64,000 nt of DNA from Ruminococcus bicirculans (ex Wegman et al. 2014). GTDB lineage: Bacteria > Bacillota > Clostridia > Oscillospirales > Ruminococcaceae. Below are positions 1-8,302 of this stretch, piece by piece. The stretch's first letter is position 1. Each line of letters opens with the position of its first letter. The position numbers and the translations under genes are program-made. The stretch lies in the NCBI RefSeq assembly GCF_000723465.1, contig NZ_HF545616.1, forward strand, positions 372,001 through 436,000, given 5' to 3'. The notes under the pieces were generated by a model. It was not told where the DNA came from. It did no database searches and worked only from the letters and a program-made list of their open reading frames with translations.

Positions 1-631
1 ATTCTGAATAAACATATTCTTCTTTCATAATCTTGCTCTCCGTTTCATCAAGACACAGCCAGCTTATCTGATAACCGTTTATCCTGTAAACAGTTTTTTC
101 TTTAAAATCAAGAGTCTGCGCAATTATGAGATATTTCTTCCCTGGTACCATAAAATTCATGCCGCCAAAATCCAGCGAGAATAGTTTTTCAGAAGGTGTC
201 TCTATCTCCATGTCCTCAGCATTCATTAACCGCTCTTTGAACTCAGCCTCTGTTTCGTAGTGAAAGCCGCCTTTGATTTCAACATCAATGCTGTCTGTTT
301 TGATATTACCCTTTATGACCTTATCCACATCAAGGGTGCAGAAGGTACTGCCCTTTGAAAAGGAAAAGCTGTCCTGTGGAGTTCCTACAAATATGGCTGT
401 TCCGTAAAGCCCAATGCCGTAGTCTGCATTCTCACTGTCAAACTGAGAAAAGCGATCATACAGTTCCTCTGTATCATGGATCACAGCAATATAGTCACAA
501 TTGCTGTTATGTATCTTCTCGATAGTGTCCATGCGGGTTATTCCTACATCCTCTGACAAGCCCCTTGCATGTAAGCAAAGCAGAAGGGTGACTGCAATCA
601 AAGCCGCCTGTAAGGTCAAAAATACTTTCAT
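1..631 (-). CDS. Secreted hypothetical protein, C-terminus cut by window edge
   Basis: An open frame runs from ATG at 631 to the window edge, 210 codons without a stop. It begins with a short positively charged end and a hydrophobic stretch (about residues 3-22), consistent with a signal peptide. The rest is acidic and soluble. I recognise no family. The ATG lies one base past the TGA of the ABC ATPase gene, and a GGGAGGA ribosome site sits inside the end of that gene, so it is translationally coupled as the last visible gene of the ABC operon. A role as a transporter-associated or immunity protein is inferred from position only. Confidence 0.7.
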   Translation of the reverse strand, partial: MKVFLTLQAALIAVTLLLCLHARGLSEDVGITRMDTIEKIHNSNCDYIAVIHDTEELYDRFSQFDSENADYGIGLYGTAIFVGTPQDSFSFSKGSTFCTLDVDKVIKGNIKTDSIDVEIKGGFHYETEAEFKERLMNAEDMEIETPSEKLFSLDFGGMNFMVPGKKYLIIAQTLDFKEKTVYRINGYQISWLCLDETESKIMKEEYVYSE

Positions 632-632
632 A

Positions 633-1268
633 TCATTCCTCCCGGACAGCGCCATTGTCAACTCTGAATATCTTATCGCTCAGAAGGGCGATATCCTCCT
701 TGTTGTGACTTGCAACACAGACTATTGCCCCTCGCTTTGCCTGTGCAGAGATCAGCTTTCTGATTTCGTCAACACCGCTGTCATCAAGACCATTTGTAGG
801 TTCATCGAGGAGCAGCACATCGGGTTCCTCCATAATAGCCTGTGCAATAAGTATCCTCTGCCGCATACCGAGGGAATATTTTCTGATCGGGCGCTTATCG
901 TCGGGATCAAGCCCTACCTCCGAGATAGTCTCACGAATTTTGTCTTTGCTTATCTTCTTTTTTATCCCTGCCAGCAGCTTCAGATTTTTATATCCCGACA
1001 AGTCCGGAAATAGTCCTGCATTTTCAATAGCAATACCCACACTGGGCAGAGCGTCAATGTCCTTGTGCAGCACCTTGCCGTCTATCTCAATGCTGCCGCT
1101 TGTAAGATGTATAAGCCCCGATATCGCACGGAAAAGCATGGTCTTACCGCTGCCGTTTCGCCCTACAAATCCGTAGATATTTCCGCCCTCCAGTGTAAGA
1201 GACACATTGTCGATCACTGTGCTGTTTTTGAATTTTTTAACTGCATTTTTAACTGTTATCGTTGACAT
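633..1268 (-). CDS. ABC transporter ATP-binding protein (BcrA/LanF-like)
   Basis: This 211-residue nucleotide-binding subunit has Walker A GRNGSGKT at about residues 36-43, the signature loop YSLGMRQR at about 131-138, Walker B ending in LLLDEP near 151-156 and a switch histidine in ASHN. It is short, like stand-alone ATPases of ABC-2 exporters that pump peptides, antibiotics or lantibiotics. The two membrane proteins just upstream (1279-2034 and 2046-2936) are its likely partners, giving the one ATPase/two permease layout of LanFEG immunity pumps. The substrate is unknown. Confidence 0.88.
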   Translation of the reverse strand: MSTITVKNAVKKFKNSTVIDNVSLTLEGGNIYGFVGRNGSGKTMLFRAISGLIHLTSGSIEIDGKVLHKDIDALPSVGIAIENAGLFPDLSGYKNLKLLAGIKKKISKDKIRETISEVGLDPDDKRPIRKYSLGMRQRILIAQAIMEEPDVLLLDEPTNGLDDSGVDEIRKLISAQAKRGAIVCVASHNKEDIALLSDKIFRVDNGAVREE

Positions 1269-1278
1269 TTCTATCCCC

Positions 1279-2034
1279 TCACACTAATATCTCTTTGTTG
1301 TTAAGGCTAACATCAGATCTGTTCACATAGGTGCAGAATATGACACACACCGCAAATAAGATCACTCCCATTACTATTACTGACGTTACAATGCTCCGCC
1401 TGTTTTCTGACATATTAAAAATGACAGCCAAAGGGTTTATGTTTTTTATGAGGGTATTCTCAAAGCCGTACCTTGCAGATATAACAAAGGCATAATGTGC
1501 TGCCGCTCCGACAGATAATCCGATAGTACTGCCGAACAATGCCGAGAAAAGATTTGTGGTGGTAATAAGTATCCAAATGTACAGTATCATCATCATGGTT
1601 ATCCCAACTATTTTTCCTATATCCCCGGGCTGATTTGCAACGCCCATTTTGGCAGTCATTAACCATATCACAACCACGTTGACAAGGACTATAACAGCGC
1701 TCTGCAAATATATACGAGCCGAGTTTTTGACGAACCATTTTGTTCTCTTGTTCTCTCGGATAAAAACATAAATATCGCTGACGTTCAGGTTATCAGACAT
1801 GGTATGTCCGAACATAAAAAGATAGACAACAGCCACAGTCAATGTGTACAGCATAAAGGGCAGGCTTGCATCACGAAGTGCTGTAAAACCGAAAGCGTTT
1901 CCGATAAACAAAAGATCAAAACTCTCATCGTATTCTCCCAGACTGCGCTCTGCGAGAATGTTGAAAAAATTACGACCGTTGAATATCAGTGACAATGGGA
2001 CAATAGATGCGATCATTAGAAGCATTTTCTTCAT
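1279..2034 (-). CDS. ABC-2 type membrane permease subunit
   Basis: A 251-residue integral membrane protein with about six hydrophobic segments, including an N-terminal signal-anchor-like helix and a last helix near residues 215-235. It lies 10 bp upstream of the ATPase gene and 11 bp downstream of a second permease, so all three are surely co-transcribed. Family assignment rests on size, topology and context rather than on a motif. It probably forms the channel together with the product of 2046-2936. Confidence 0.75.
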   Translation of the reverse strand: MKKMLLMIASIVPLSLIFNGRNFFNILAERSLGEYDESFDLLFIGNAFGFTALRDASLPFMLYTLTVAVVYLFMFGHTMSDNLNVSDIYVFIRENKRTKWFVKNSARIYLQSAVIVLVNVVVIWLMTAKMGVANQPGDIGKIVGITMMMILYIWILITTTNLFSALFGSTIGLSVGAAAHYAFVISARYGFENTLIKNINPLAVIFNMSENRRSIVTSVIVMGVILFAVCVIFCTYVNRSDVSLNNKEILV

Positions 2035-2045
2035 TCTCTCACTCC

Positions 2046-2936
2046 CTAGATATAGTCTTTTCTGCCACAGAAAAGCAGCAGAGCCGAACTCACGACTATC
2101 ACCGCACCCATAGCAATGAAAAACGCTAAATAGTTCACTCCACTCCTGCCGTCACAGTAATAGTAAGTAACATATTTGAATGGATCGAGTGCGGTATATT
2201 TTTTATCTATATCATCATTCATGCTGTAGTTTTCAAGGAACTGCATTATGTTTATGATAAGAAATCCGACCCCGAAGGTCAGCACTTTGTTCCTTCTGCA
2301 AAACACCGAACAGGCAAGAGCAAGCACCCCGAACACTCCCGACATCAGAGAAAACATAAAAGCATGAAGCATACTGTACAGAAAGGGCGCAGCCGCCAGC
2401 AGTTCTCCAAAGGGAGCATTGGGGTAGTCTGTGGCACGCATAACGCCGAAGCCGTTAAAACGCCAGTTCGGGTTGAATAGATTTGCTCCCATGGAATTAT
2501 CGAAGATGAGATAATTAAGACAGCCGTTTATCATCAGCGGAACGAAAAATATCAGAAATGAGCCGATAAATGCAGCTGTGATCTTTGATATGATGTACCT
2601 TCGTTTACCGCAGTAGGCACACAACAGAGTATCCGTGTTGGCTGCCTTGTCGGTAAGTATCGAAAAAGAAAAGGGCAAAGCACACAGGAATGGGAACAGC
2701 AGCTCAAGATAGCTGAGCAGTCCTGAGGGTACACAGAGGATAAATGCTTCAAAGGAAGTTATGACCGACGATGGGTCGTTCCCGGGAAAGCCGTCTCCTT
2801 CCATTCGTAGGGCGGTAACACCGTATGAACTGAAAACAACCTCTAAGAGACATATCATCATCATTGCCGAAAAGCCGAACATAAAGCCCTTTTTGTTAAG
2901 CATTATTTTTGTTTGGGTAAGTATACTTTTGATCAT
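2046..2936 (-). CDS. ABC-2 type membrane permease subunit, first gene of ABC operon
   Basis: A 296-residue membrane protein with about six hydrophobic segments, an N-terminal anchor helix after a short basic end, and a long loop between helices one and two. It starts the permease-permease-ATPase-secreted protein run on the minus strand. It sits directly downstream of two genes for small secreted proteins, which fits an exporter or immunity pump acting on extracellular peptides. That link is inference from gene order. Confidence 0.75.
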   Translation of the reverse strand: MIKSILTQTKIMLNKKGFMFGFSAMMMICLLEVVFSSYGVTALRMEGDGFPGNDPSSVITSFEAFILCVPSGLLSYLELLFPFLCALPFSFSILTDKAANTDTLLCAYCGKRRYIISKITAAFIGSFLIFFVPLMINGCLNYLIFDNSMGANLFNPNWRFNGFGVMRATDYPNAPFGELLAAAPFLYSMLHAFMFSLMSGVFGVLALACSVFCRRNKVLTFGVGFLIINIMQFLENYSMNDDIDKKYTALDPFKYVTYYYCDGRSGVNYLAFFIAMGAVIVVSSALLLFCGRKDYI

Positions 2937-3005
2937 ATATTTGCCTCCGTAGGTTTATATTAATACATAGAGGAGAAGATTCACTTCTCCTCCGATGTAT
3001 TATCC

Positions 3006-3410
3006 TTACATAAACCTGAATTCACCAGACACCTTGCATTTGCAGCCTGAAGTCTTGTTCTTAACATATCCATAATAGGTTTTATTACCTCTGCACATGG
3101 ATGAATCAAACGAATATAACTGGTTAGTGTTATATACATCAACATAATCGGAATAGCCCCCCGTCTTAACCTTAAATCGGGGTGTTCCTTTGCTATAGCC
3201 GCTTACGCTTGAAATTGATGTTGCCCATACACCATACGCATAGTCAATTGAATAGCCTGATGTAGTTGTAATAGGGTTATAGTCGTCAGAATGTGCAAGT
3301 TCATTGCTGAACGAAGCTGTACCATAAGCGTTTACACCTATAGCCGACATCGATGCCATCATCATAACAGCAGCACCCATAGCTGCAATTCTCTTAACGA
3401 TCTTTTTCAT
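3006..3410 (-). CDS. Small secreted protein, family not recognised
   Basis: A 134-residue protein with a clear Sec signal peptide: basic start KKIVKR, hydrophobic core to about residue 25, cleavage plausible after VNAYG. The mature part of about 105 residues is rich in Tyr, Ser, Gly and Thr and looks like all beta strand. It carries three cysteines (one in SSMCRG, two in GCKCK). It has a good AAGGAC-type ribosome site. It lies between a sigma-factor unit and an ABC exporter operon. The general arrangement recalls lactococcin 972-type loci, but I see no convincing sequence match and name no function. Confidence 0.72.
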   Translation of the reverse strand: MKKIVKRIAAMGAAVMMMASMSAIGVNAYGTASFSNELAHSDDYNPITTTSGYSIDYAYGVWATSISSVSGYSKGTPRFKVKTGGYSDYVDVYNTNQLYSFDSSMCRGNKTYYGYVKNKTSGCKCKVSGEFRFM

Positions 3411-3485
3411 ATTAAACGTCCTTTCTCAATATAAGTGTAATTTTCTTTAAGTTTTGTTGCAGAGTATTTTAATTTCATCATATCA

Positions 3486-3511
3486 CACAATTATTGCAAT
3501 GAATAATTGTG
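3486..3511. promoter_or_regulatory. Perfect 10-bp inverted repeat between two secreted-protein genes
   Basis: CACAATTATT and AATAATTGTG face each other across 6 bp in the 168-bp gap between the genes at 3579-4004 and 3006-3410. It is AT-rich with no T-run in the minus direction, so an operator is as likely as a terminator. A TATGAT box lies just downstream on the minus strand. Confidence 0.45.
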
Positions 3512-3578
3512 CAAAATAAATATTCACATCTTCATTGGATTCACCAAACCTTTCTATTTTTATTACACCAGTTATGTA

Positions 3579-4004
3579 TCAGAAAATCAACGTTCCGCTG
3601 TTGACTTCCAGATACTCGTATTTACTTCCGCTGTAAACATATACATGAGCTTCAGTACGATATTTTCTTCCTGATACCGCCGATGAATAGGTATCGCTGA
3701 CGTATGCGCTGCGTCCGTTCACTGCTTTTGTAACAACATCAACATTACTCCAAGCACCGTTTGAATATTCCTGTAGATACAGATAAATGCTTATCTTTGT
3801 TGCTGTGGATTTGCCCTTAGCATCACATTTATAAGCTATATTTGAGCCTGAACGATATACACTTGTACTAACATTGTCTGTGTACAGATACATTAATTCT
3901 ATACCCGGTTCTACATAATCGATTACGCTATTCGCCGAAACACTCATACTAAGCGAACACATCATAATGCATATAGCCATTATCGCAGAAATCATTTTCT
4001 TCAT
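3579..4004 (-). CDS. Small secreted protein, DUF6147-like
   Basis: A 141-residue protein with a Sec signal peptide (KKMISAIMAICIMM core, Ala-rich cut site near residues 23-26). The mature domain reads as a beta sandwich with repeated aromatic/Ser/Thr positions and a YRSGSNIAYKC stretch that I associate with small secreted clostridial proteins of the DUF6147 type. That family call is from memory and moderate. The GAGGAAAGGAG ribosome site is strong. The gene follows the anti-sigma-like gene by about 95 bp and may belong to the regulon of the sigma factor at 4770-5303. Confidence 0.72.
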   Translation of the reverse strand: MKKMISAIMAICIMMCSLSMSVSANSVIDYVEPGIELMYLYTDNVSTSVYRSGSNIAYKCDAKGKSTATKISIYLYLQEYSNGAWSNVDVVTKAVNGRSAYVSDTYSSAVSGRKYRTEAHVYVYSGSKYEYLEVNSGTLIF

Positions 4005-4099
4005 AAAAAATGTGCACTCCTTTCCTCAAAATTTTGTTCCCTTTATATACTGAGATACAAGTTTGAGTAAATTTGTACACACTTTTCGTAAAAAATATT

Positions 4100-4777
4100 T
4101 TATTTTGTAGGATTAACCGAATTTGCCATTTCAATTATGTCATTTTTGCACAAATCTCCGTTTATGGAATATACATAATTTCCATCATTCCAAACAATGA
4201 TAGATGAGTTGTCATCATAGGATAAAAACGCTTCACAGCCTGATACGGTAACATATTCTGTTTTCCTATTTTCAGTATCAATATTATGGGTTGCCGTTAA
4301 TGGACTTTGAGAATAAAAAATGATTTTATTTTTGAAACGATAATCAATGCCTAAATGTGCAATATCCTTAATTCTGCTTTCTTCTACAAATCCTTTTGGA
4401 ATAAACGTCGGCTCATAATAGATAAATTCATCGTTCATATCATCTGCGGGAATAGCTCCTTGAACAGCATGCACATCAGCGTTATTTTCATTTTGCGAGA
4501 CAAACAAACCTACGAACCATTCTCTTAACTGTGGAACAGCGGCAACTGTAATTGTACTCATCATTAAAACTGCCGCTATAATAAAAATAGTCTTCCTCAG
4601 AGTTGTTTTTATCAAAGGATAATACGGTCTGCTTCTGTCCTTTATCAGCCTGTTTACTTTCTTTTTGTAAGTCTCTGAAAAATCACATTCGACATCTGCG
4701 ATAGATTCCATTTCTCCTGCACACGGCAGTATTACCGCTTGTTCGATAGCTCTATACAATGCTGTATTTTCATTCAC
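4100..4777 (-). CDS. Anti-sigma-like membrane protein with DUF4367-type C-terminal domain
   Basis: A single-pass membrane protein: a cytoplasmic N-terminal part with acidic and basic patches (to about residue 55), one hydrophobic segment (IIAAVLMMSTITVAAV), then an extracellular beta-rich domain whose end (SGCEAFLSYD, IIVWNDGNYVYSINGDL) resembles DUF4367. I chose GTG at 4777, because GAGGTGAT precedes it at the right distance and it overlaps the sigma-factor stop by 8 bp. An in-frame ATG at 4801 would lie deeper inside the sigma gene. Linkage to an ECF sigma factor makes a sigma-restraining sensor the likely role. Confidence 0.72.
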   Translation of the reverse strand: MNENTALYRAIEQAVILPCAGEMESIADVECDFSETYKKKVNRLIKDRSRPYYPLIKTTLRKTIFIIAAVLMMSTITVAAVPQLREWFVGLFVSQNENNADVHAVQGAIPADDMNDEFIYYEPTFIPKGFVEESRIKDIAHLGIDYRFKNKIIFYSQSPLTATHNIDTENRKTEYVTVSGCEAFLSYDDNSSIIVWNDGNYVYSINGDLCKNDIIEMANSVNPTK

Positions 4778-5303
4778 TAATATCACCTCGTAATTTTTCA
4801 AACAAAATCTGTTCAGCCTTTCTCAGATATTTATATACAGCGTTCCGTGAAACTCCCATAAGTTTGGCGGTTTCATCGGCATTGTGTCCGTAATAATAAA
4901 AATATGTAATTGCGACTTTGTATTTTTCTTCCAGTTCGCTGATTGCCTTAGATAAATCGGCAACATTATAATCGTTAAATTCATCGGCGGAAGGAATATC
5001 TCTCATTTCTTCATGAATGTCATTGTAGAAATGCTTTTTTTCTTTGTTATAAAGTCTATAAGAAGCGTTTCTAATAGTTATAATCAAGTAAGCTTCCATT
5101 TTGTACACGGGTAAATTGTGAATTTTATGAAAATTATCGGCTATTCTATAAAATGTTTCCCATACAGCTTCTTCCGCTAATTCATGTGATCTTAAAATCT
5201 TAAACGACTCGGTATATAGCTTTTTTTCAAACTTTTTTACTAGTTGTTCAAAACTTTTTTTATCTTCATCATCGTTTATCAATGCCAGACAAATGGCTAA
5301 CAT
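4770..5303 (-). CDS. ECF-type RNA polymerase sigma factor
   Basis: A 177-residue sigma-70 family protein. Region 2 covers about residues 18-90 (HELAEEAVWETFYRI, aromatic-rich helix). Region 4 is at about 125-172 with the helix-turn-helix HNADETAKLMGVSRNAVYKYL. There is no region 1 or 3, as expected for an extracytoplasmic-function sigma. AAAGGGGTGAT precedes the ATG. It is translationally coupled to the membrane protein downstream, the classic sigma/anti-sigma pair. Likely targets are the secreted-protein and ABC genes that follow on the same strand. Confidence 0.85.
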   Translation of the reverse strand: MLAICLALINDDEDKKSFEQLVKKFEKKLYTESFKILRSHELAEEAVWETFYRIADNFHKIHNLPVYKMEAYLIITIRNASYRLYNKEKKHFYNDIHEEMRDIPSADEFNDYNVADLSKAISELEEKYKVAITYFYYYGHNADETAKLMGVSRNAVYKYLRKAEQILFEKLRGDISE

Positions 5304-5328
5304 AATATCACCCCTTTAACTTCATTTG

Positions 5329-6000
5329 TTAGTATATAACAAGTATATCACTAAAAGTTAAATATTTCAAGCGTAAAGATACAGAAAACTCAGACTTAGC
5401 CACATGTAAATTCTTCAGCCAATCGGAATACTCATAACGGGTAATATCCTTGCCCTGCTTGCAGGTGCGCCTATCGTCAGCCTGACCCGATCGTCCTTTC
5501 CTTGGAGGTTCCATGCCACATAACCTGTACAAACTCGCAGAGCTTAACTGTTGTTCAAATTCATCGTTTGTAAATTCCGGTGAGGTCATAGCGGAATGGT
5601 AAAGTTTCTCTGATTTAGCCAAAAGTGTTCGCTTCTCGGCATTTTTCTCTTTGGGCTTTTTCTTGGCAAAATCCATCTGATTGCACGTTCTGTTTGGATT
5701 TTCAGGCGAAGGCATATCGCAGTATTTTGTCTTATAGCCGCCGTTCACAATAAAAAATCTGTTGCAGTTCAGACACCTGCGTATCTGATGCCCGACCATA
5801 AGACCTTTGAAAAAATCAACTTTCAGAAGCGATTGCAGTCGCTTGGCGTGGTAATATTCGGCAATAAGATACTCTCCGCTGCCCTCTGCCTTCTCTCTCG
5901 GAACAAGGTTCATATCGAGATTGTCGGTAAGATCATAGCTCATCCATGGGTCATTGATTGGATTGGCTATTTTCTTGTACGAAAGGCGAAGCACCACGAG
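5329..6000 (-). pseudogene. Remnant of a DUF6076-family gene
   Basis: The minus-strand frame encodes a cysteine pattern CLNC..KTKYC..PNRTC. It is the same zinc-ribbon-like motif as in the intact 383-residue DUF6076 protein at 16884-18035, followed by a similar charged helical stretch. The N-terminal half is missing: upstream of about 6000 the frame runs antisense through a recombinase remnant. The last 50 or so residues do not resemble the intact copy. I read it as a truncated, decayed relative left by an older mobile element. The open frame reaches 6054, but the first 15-20 codons are probably not native. Confidence 0.6.
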
Positions 6001-6006
6001 GAGTAG

Positions 6007-6180
6007 TATTCCGTTGACACCAAGAAGTTCACAGAGGGCAGATTTCGTTTGCATGAGCTTACCCGTGAGATGTGCCTGGAGCTGATCGAGTATATCACCC
6101 TTGATGCCTATGTGGAGGGGCAGCCTCGTGAAATCTACATCTACTACAAGCTGCTCGACGAACCTCTGAAAGATAAAAGA
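6007..6180 (+). pseudogene. C-terminal remnant of a large serine recombinase
   Basis: The plus-strand frame reads KKFTEGR..LHELTREMCLELIEYI..REIYIYYKLL, which matches the layout of the C-terminal tail of large serine recombinases: a short helix, an ELI..I core and a final beta strand IYYK. No upstream catalytic domain is present; there is a stop in frame at 6004, and after about 6180 the frame becomes unrelated. It overlaps the broken DUF6076 gene only at their junction. Confidence 0.5.
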
Positions 6181-6233
6181 AGCCTATTTAAAGGCGTATT
6201 TACGTTATTTACCCAGCATATGAAAGTGTGTTA

Positions 6234-6344
6234 CTATTTGGCAAGACGACAACGCTTTCTGTCTACAGTCATATGTTTCAGGAGTATCAGGTCAAAGCTT
6301 GCGATGCTGTTGCAAACGCTTTGAAGTTCAATAGCGGCTCATAA
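6234..6344 (+). pseudogene. C-terminal remnant of a third tyrosine integrase
   Basis: One frame encodes GKTTTLSVYSHMFQEYQ followed by CDAVANAL and a TAA. The intact integrases at 21228-22502 and 35700-36971 end with GTTLNLYSHMFQEA and CDAISNAL, including the catalytic tyrosine. The rest of the gene is absent. The same kind of direct-repeat sites found after the intact integrases (AAGTGG, 11-bp spacing) follow at 6477, 6488 and 6498. This is therefore the right end of an older relative of elements A and B. Confidence 0.7.
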
Positions 6345-6705
6345 CAGCAAAAAATCTGAAGTCGGAGCTTCGGATTTACATACTTATTTTGCAGAAAAAT
6401 ACTTCGATTTTGCGACGTTTTTGAGCAATGCAATTGTAGTGATTTTAAGCCGATTTCGGTGATTTTTAGCACAAATAAGTGGCAAACAAGTGGTTGAAAG
6501 TGGTGCATTTCTACCAGGAAGAGTACCGTATGCGTAATGACAGCAGGCGGTTAATTTTTAATTAAAAGCTATGCGACGAGGGCAAGCTTGTGTGCGAGAT
6601 TGACAAGAGCGAGCCGCCTCGGCATTGTTATGTGGCGAGAAGGATGTAGTACTTCATAGGCATATCCATAGCAAAAGGCGGACTAAACATCCGCCTTTTT
6701 GTTTG
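6345..6705. other. Gene-free junction of decayed mobile DNA
   Basis: It holds the AAGTGG arm-like sites at 6477-6503 and short coding scraps, for example a plus-strand frame at about 6569-6648 reading DEGKLVCEIDKSEPPRH and ending at TAG. It also has a GC-rich hairpin before the recombinase terminator region (GGCGGA facing TCCGCC near 6675-6698). I see no intact gene and no copy of the tRNA-Glu att repeat. Confidence 0.5.
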
Positions 6706-7638
6706 TTATGACAGTTCAGAAAGTGATCTCATCACAAGGTCAATATCCTTGCTTTCGAGCTCTTGTATGATATGTAAATACGTTTTCTGTGTTGTTGTCA
6801 TGCTTGCGTGACCAAGTCGTCTTGCTACACTTGCGATTGAAACGCCCGCAAAAAGTAAAAGCGAGGCGTGGGTATGACGAAGTCCGTGTACCGAAATAAC
6901 AGGTACATTAGCTTTTTTACAGTGTCTTTCCAAAATGTCATTGACTGTTGAATTGTATATTTTCGAGCCGCATTTGACAAATATCGGTTCGTCTCCGGGC
7001 AACTTCTTAACCAATCTAGAGAACTGAATTACCGTCATCCAGTCCATCTGTATCTTACGTACGGATGACTGATTTTTGGTAGGCAGAAAACCGCCGTCAC
7101 CTTTATAATTCCATGTCTTGCTGACAGATAGTGTCTGACGCGGAAAATCAAAATCTTTGGGAGTAAGTGCAAGCGCTTCCGAAAAACGCATTCCTGTCTT
7201 GGCAACAAGAAGAATAAACCAGTCCCAATTAATTTCAGGCTCAAGATTAAGAGTGTTAAGCAGTGTATGCAATTCAAACTGATTAAGGTACTTTACCTTC
7301 TTTGCTTTGGGCGGTCTGCCTTTAATAATTACTTTGCGCGTCGGATCACGCTCGATTAAACCCTCATCCACCGCGTCAAGTATTGCACATTTCAGCTGAT
7401 GATGAAAATCCATCGTAGTCTGTTTCTCGTGGTAAACCGCATAATCATTTATCAACTGCTGATATGTGATTCTCGAGAGTTCATGCACCTTTAAATCGGG
7501 TGCTAAACGCTTAAGCCAGGACTGCGTCATAAGATACTTGTCCATCGTGACCTTGCGTATTGCTCCCTCCTTGTAAACTCTTATCCACTGTGCATAATAT
7601 TCATGGAATAAGGCGTCCTTGGTGATTGACTTTAACAT
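6706..7638 (-). CDS. Tyrosine recombinase of the hsdS inversion locus
   Basis: A 310-residue phage-integrase-family recombinase with a SAM-like N-terminal DNA-binding part (about 1-125) and a catalytic domain. Visible active-site elements are Arg in GMRFSEALAL, HGLRHTHAS, LGHASMTTT and the tyrosine in KTYLHI. AGGAGG precedes the ATG. It is clearly diverged from the two 424-residue integrases further right and lies 60 bp from the first hsdS cassette, pointing away from it. Recombinases beside multiple hsdS cassettes are known to invert them (for example in Streptococcus and Bacteroides), so cassette shuffling is the likely job. Confidence 0.85.
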   Translation of the reverse strand: MLKSITKDALFHEYYAQWIRVYKEGAIRKVTMDKYLMTQSWLKRLAPDLKVHELSRITYQQLINDYAVYHEKQTTMDFHHQLKCAILDAVDEGLIERDPTRKVIIKGRPPKAKKVKYLNQFELHTLLNTLNLEPEINWDWFILLVAKTGMRFSEALALTPKDFDFPRQTLSVSKTWNYKGDGGFLPTKNQSSVRKIQMDWMTVIQFSRLVKKLPGDEPIFVKCGSKIYNSTVNDILERHCKKANVPVISVHGLRHTHASLLLFAGVSIASVARRLGHASMTTTQKTYLHIIQELESKDIDLVMRSLSELS

Positions 7639-7698
7639 TTTATACCTCCTATTATTTCGGCTTATAGCCGTTTTTAACTGGTTTTATTAATTGAATGA

Positions 7699-8271
7699 AT
7701 AATTGCAAACAAATTTACTGACGCTTGGGAACAGCGTAAGTTCTCGGAATTGACTGAAATTAGGTCTGCTTCAAGAGTTCATAAAGAAGAATGGCAGTCA
7801 AGCGGAGTACCATTTTATAGGTCAAGTGATGTTATGGCTGCATTAAATGGAACAGAAAATGAAAAGGCATTTATCTCAGAAGAACTATATGAAAAACTGT
7901 CAGCCGTATCCGGTAAATTAGAAAAGGGAGATATACTTGTAACTGGCGGTGGTTCTGTTGGAAAGCCTTATATAGTGCCAAATAACGAGCCTTTATATAC
8001 AAAAGATGCTGACTTATTATGGGTAAAAAACAATGAGAAATTAGTTCCGTATTTTATTTATACGTTCTTCTTTTCACCTGCTTTTTCAGATTATCTTAAT
8101 AGTGTCTCTCATGTTGGAACAATCGCACATTATACAATTACTCAACTTGAAGAAACTCCGATAACGCTCCCTTGTGTATCAGAGCAACAGAAAATCGGAG
8201 ACTATTTCCGCAACATCGACTCCCTTATCACCCTTCATCAGCGTAAGCAAAAAAACAGGAGCCAAGAATGA
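7699..8271 (+). pseudogene. Silent hsdS target-recognition cassette (copy of active hsdS)
   Basis: The frame opens after a TGA at 7696 and encodes NKFTDAWEQRK, one target-recognition domain and the conserved QQKIGDYF..HQRK helix. It has no start codon or ribosome site. Bases 7724-8248 match 14788-15312 of the active hsdS with no difference I can find. It then diverges and stops at 8271. FTDAWEQRK is the usual sequence between TRD1 and TRD2 or at the N-terminus of HsdS, so the cassette is bounded by the two conserved regions. It is a stored, unexpressed specificity module. Confidence 0.82.
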
Positions 8272-8282
8272 ATCTTGACTCC
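8250..8282 (-). terminator. Rho-independent terminator of hsdR
   Basis: On the minus strand GGAGTCAAGA pairs with TCTTGGCTCC around a 5-nt loop and is followed by TG and seven T. It lies 20 bp past the hsdR stop. Confidence 0.65.
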
Positions 8283-8302
8283 ATACGGCTCACATTATGT
8301 TA

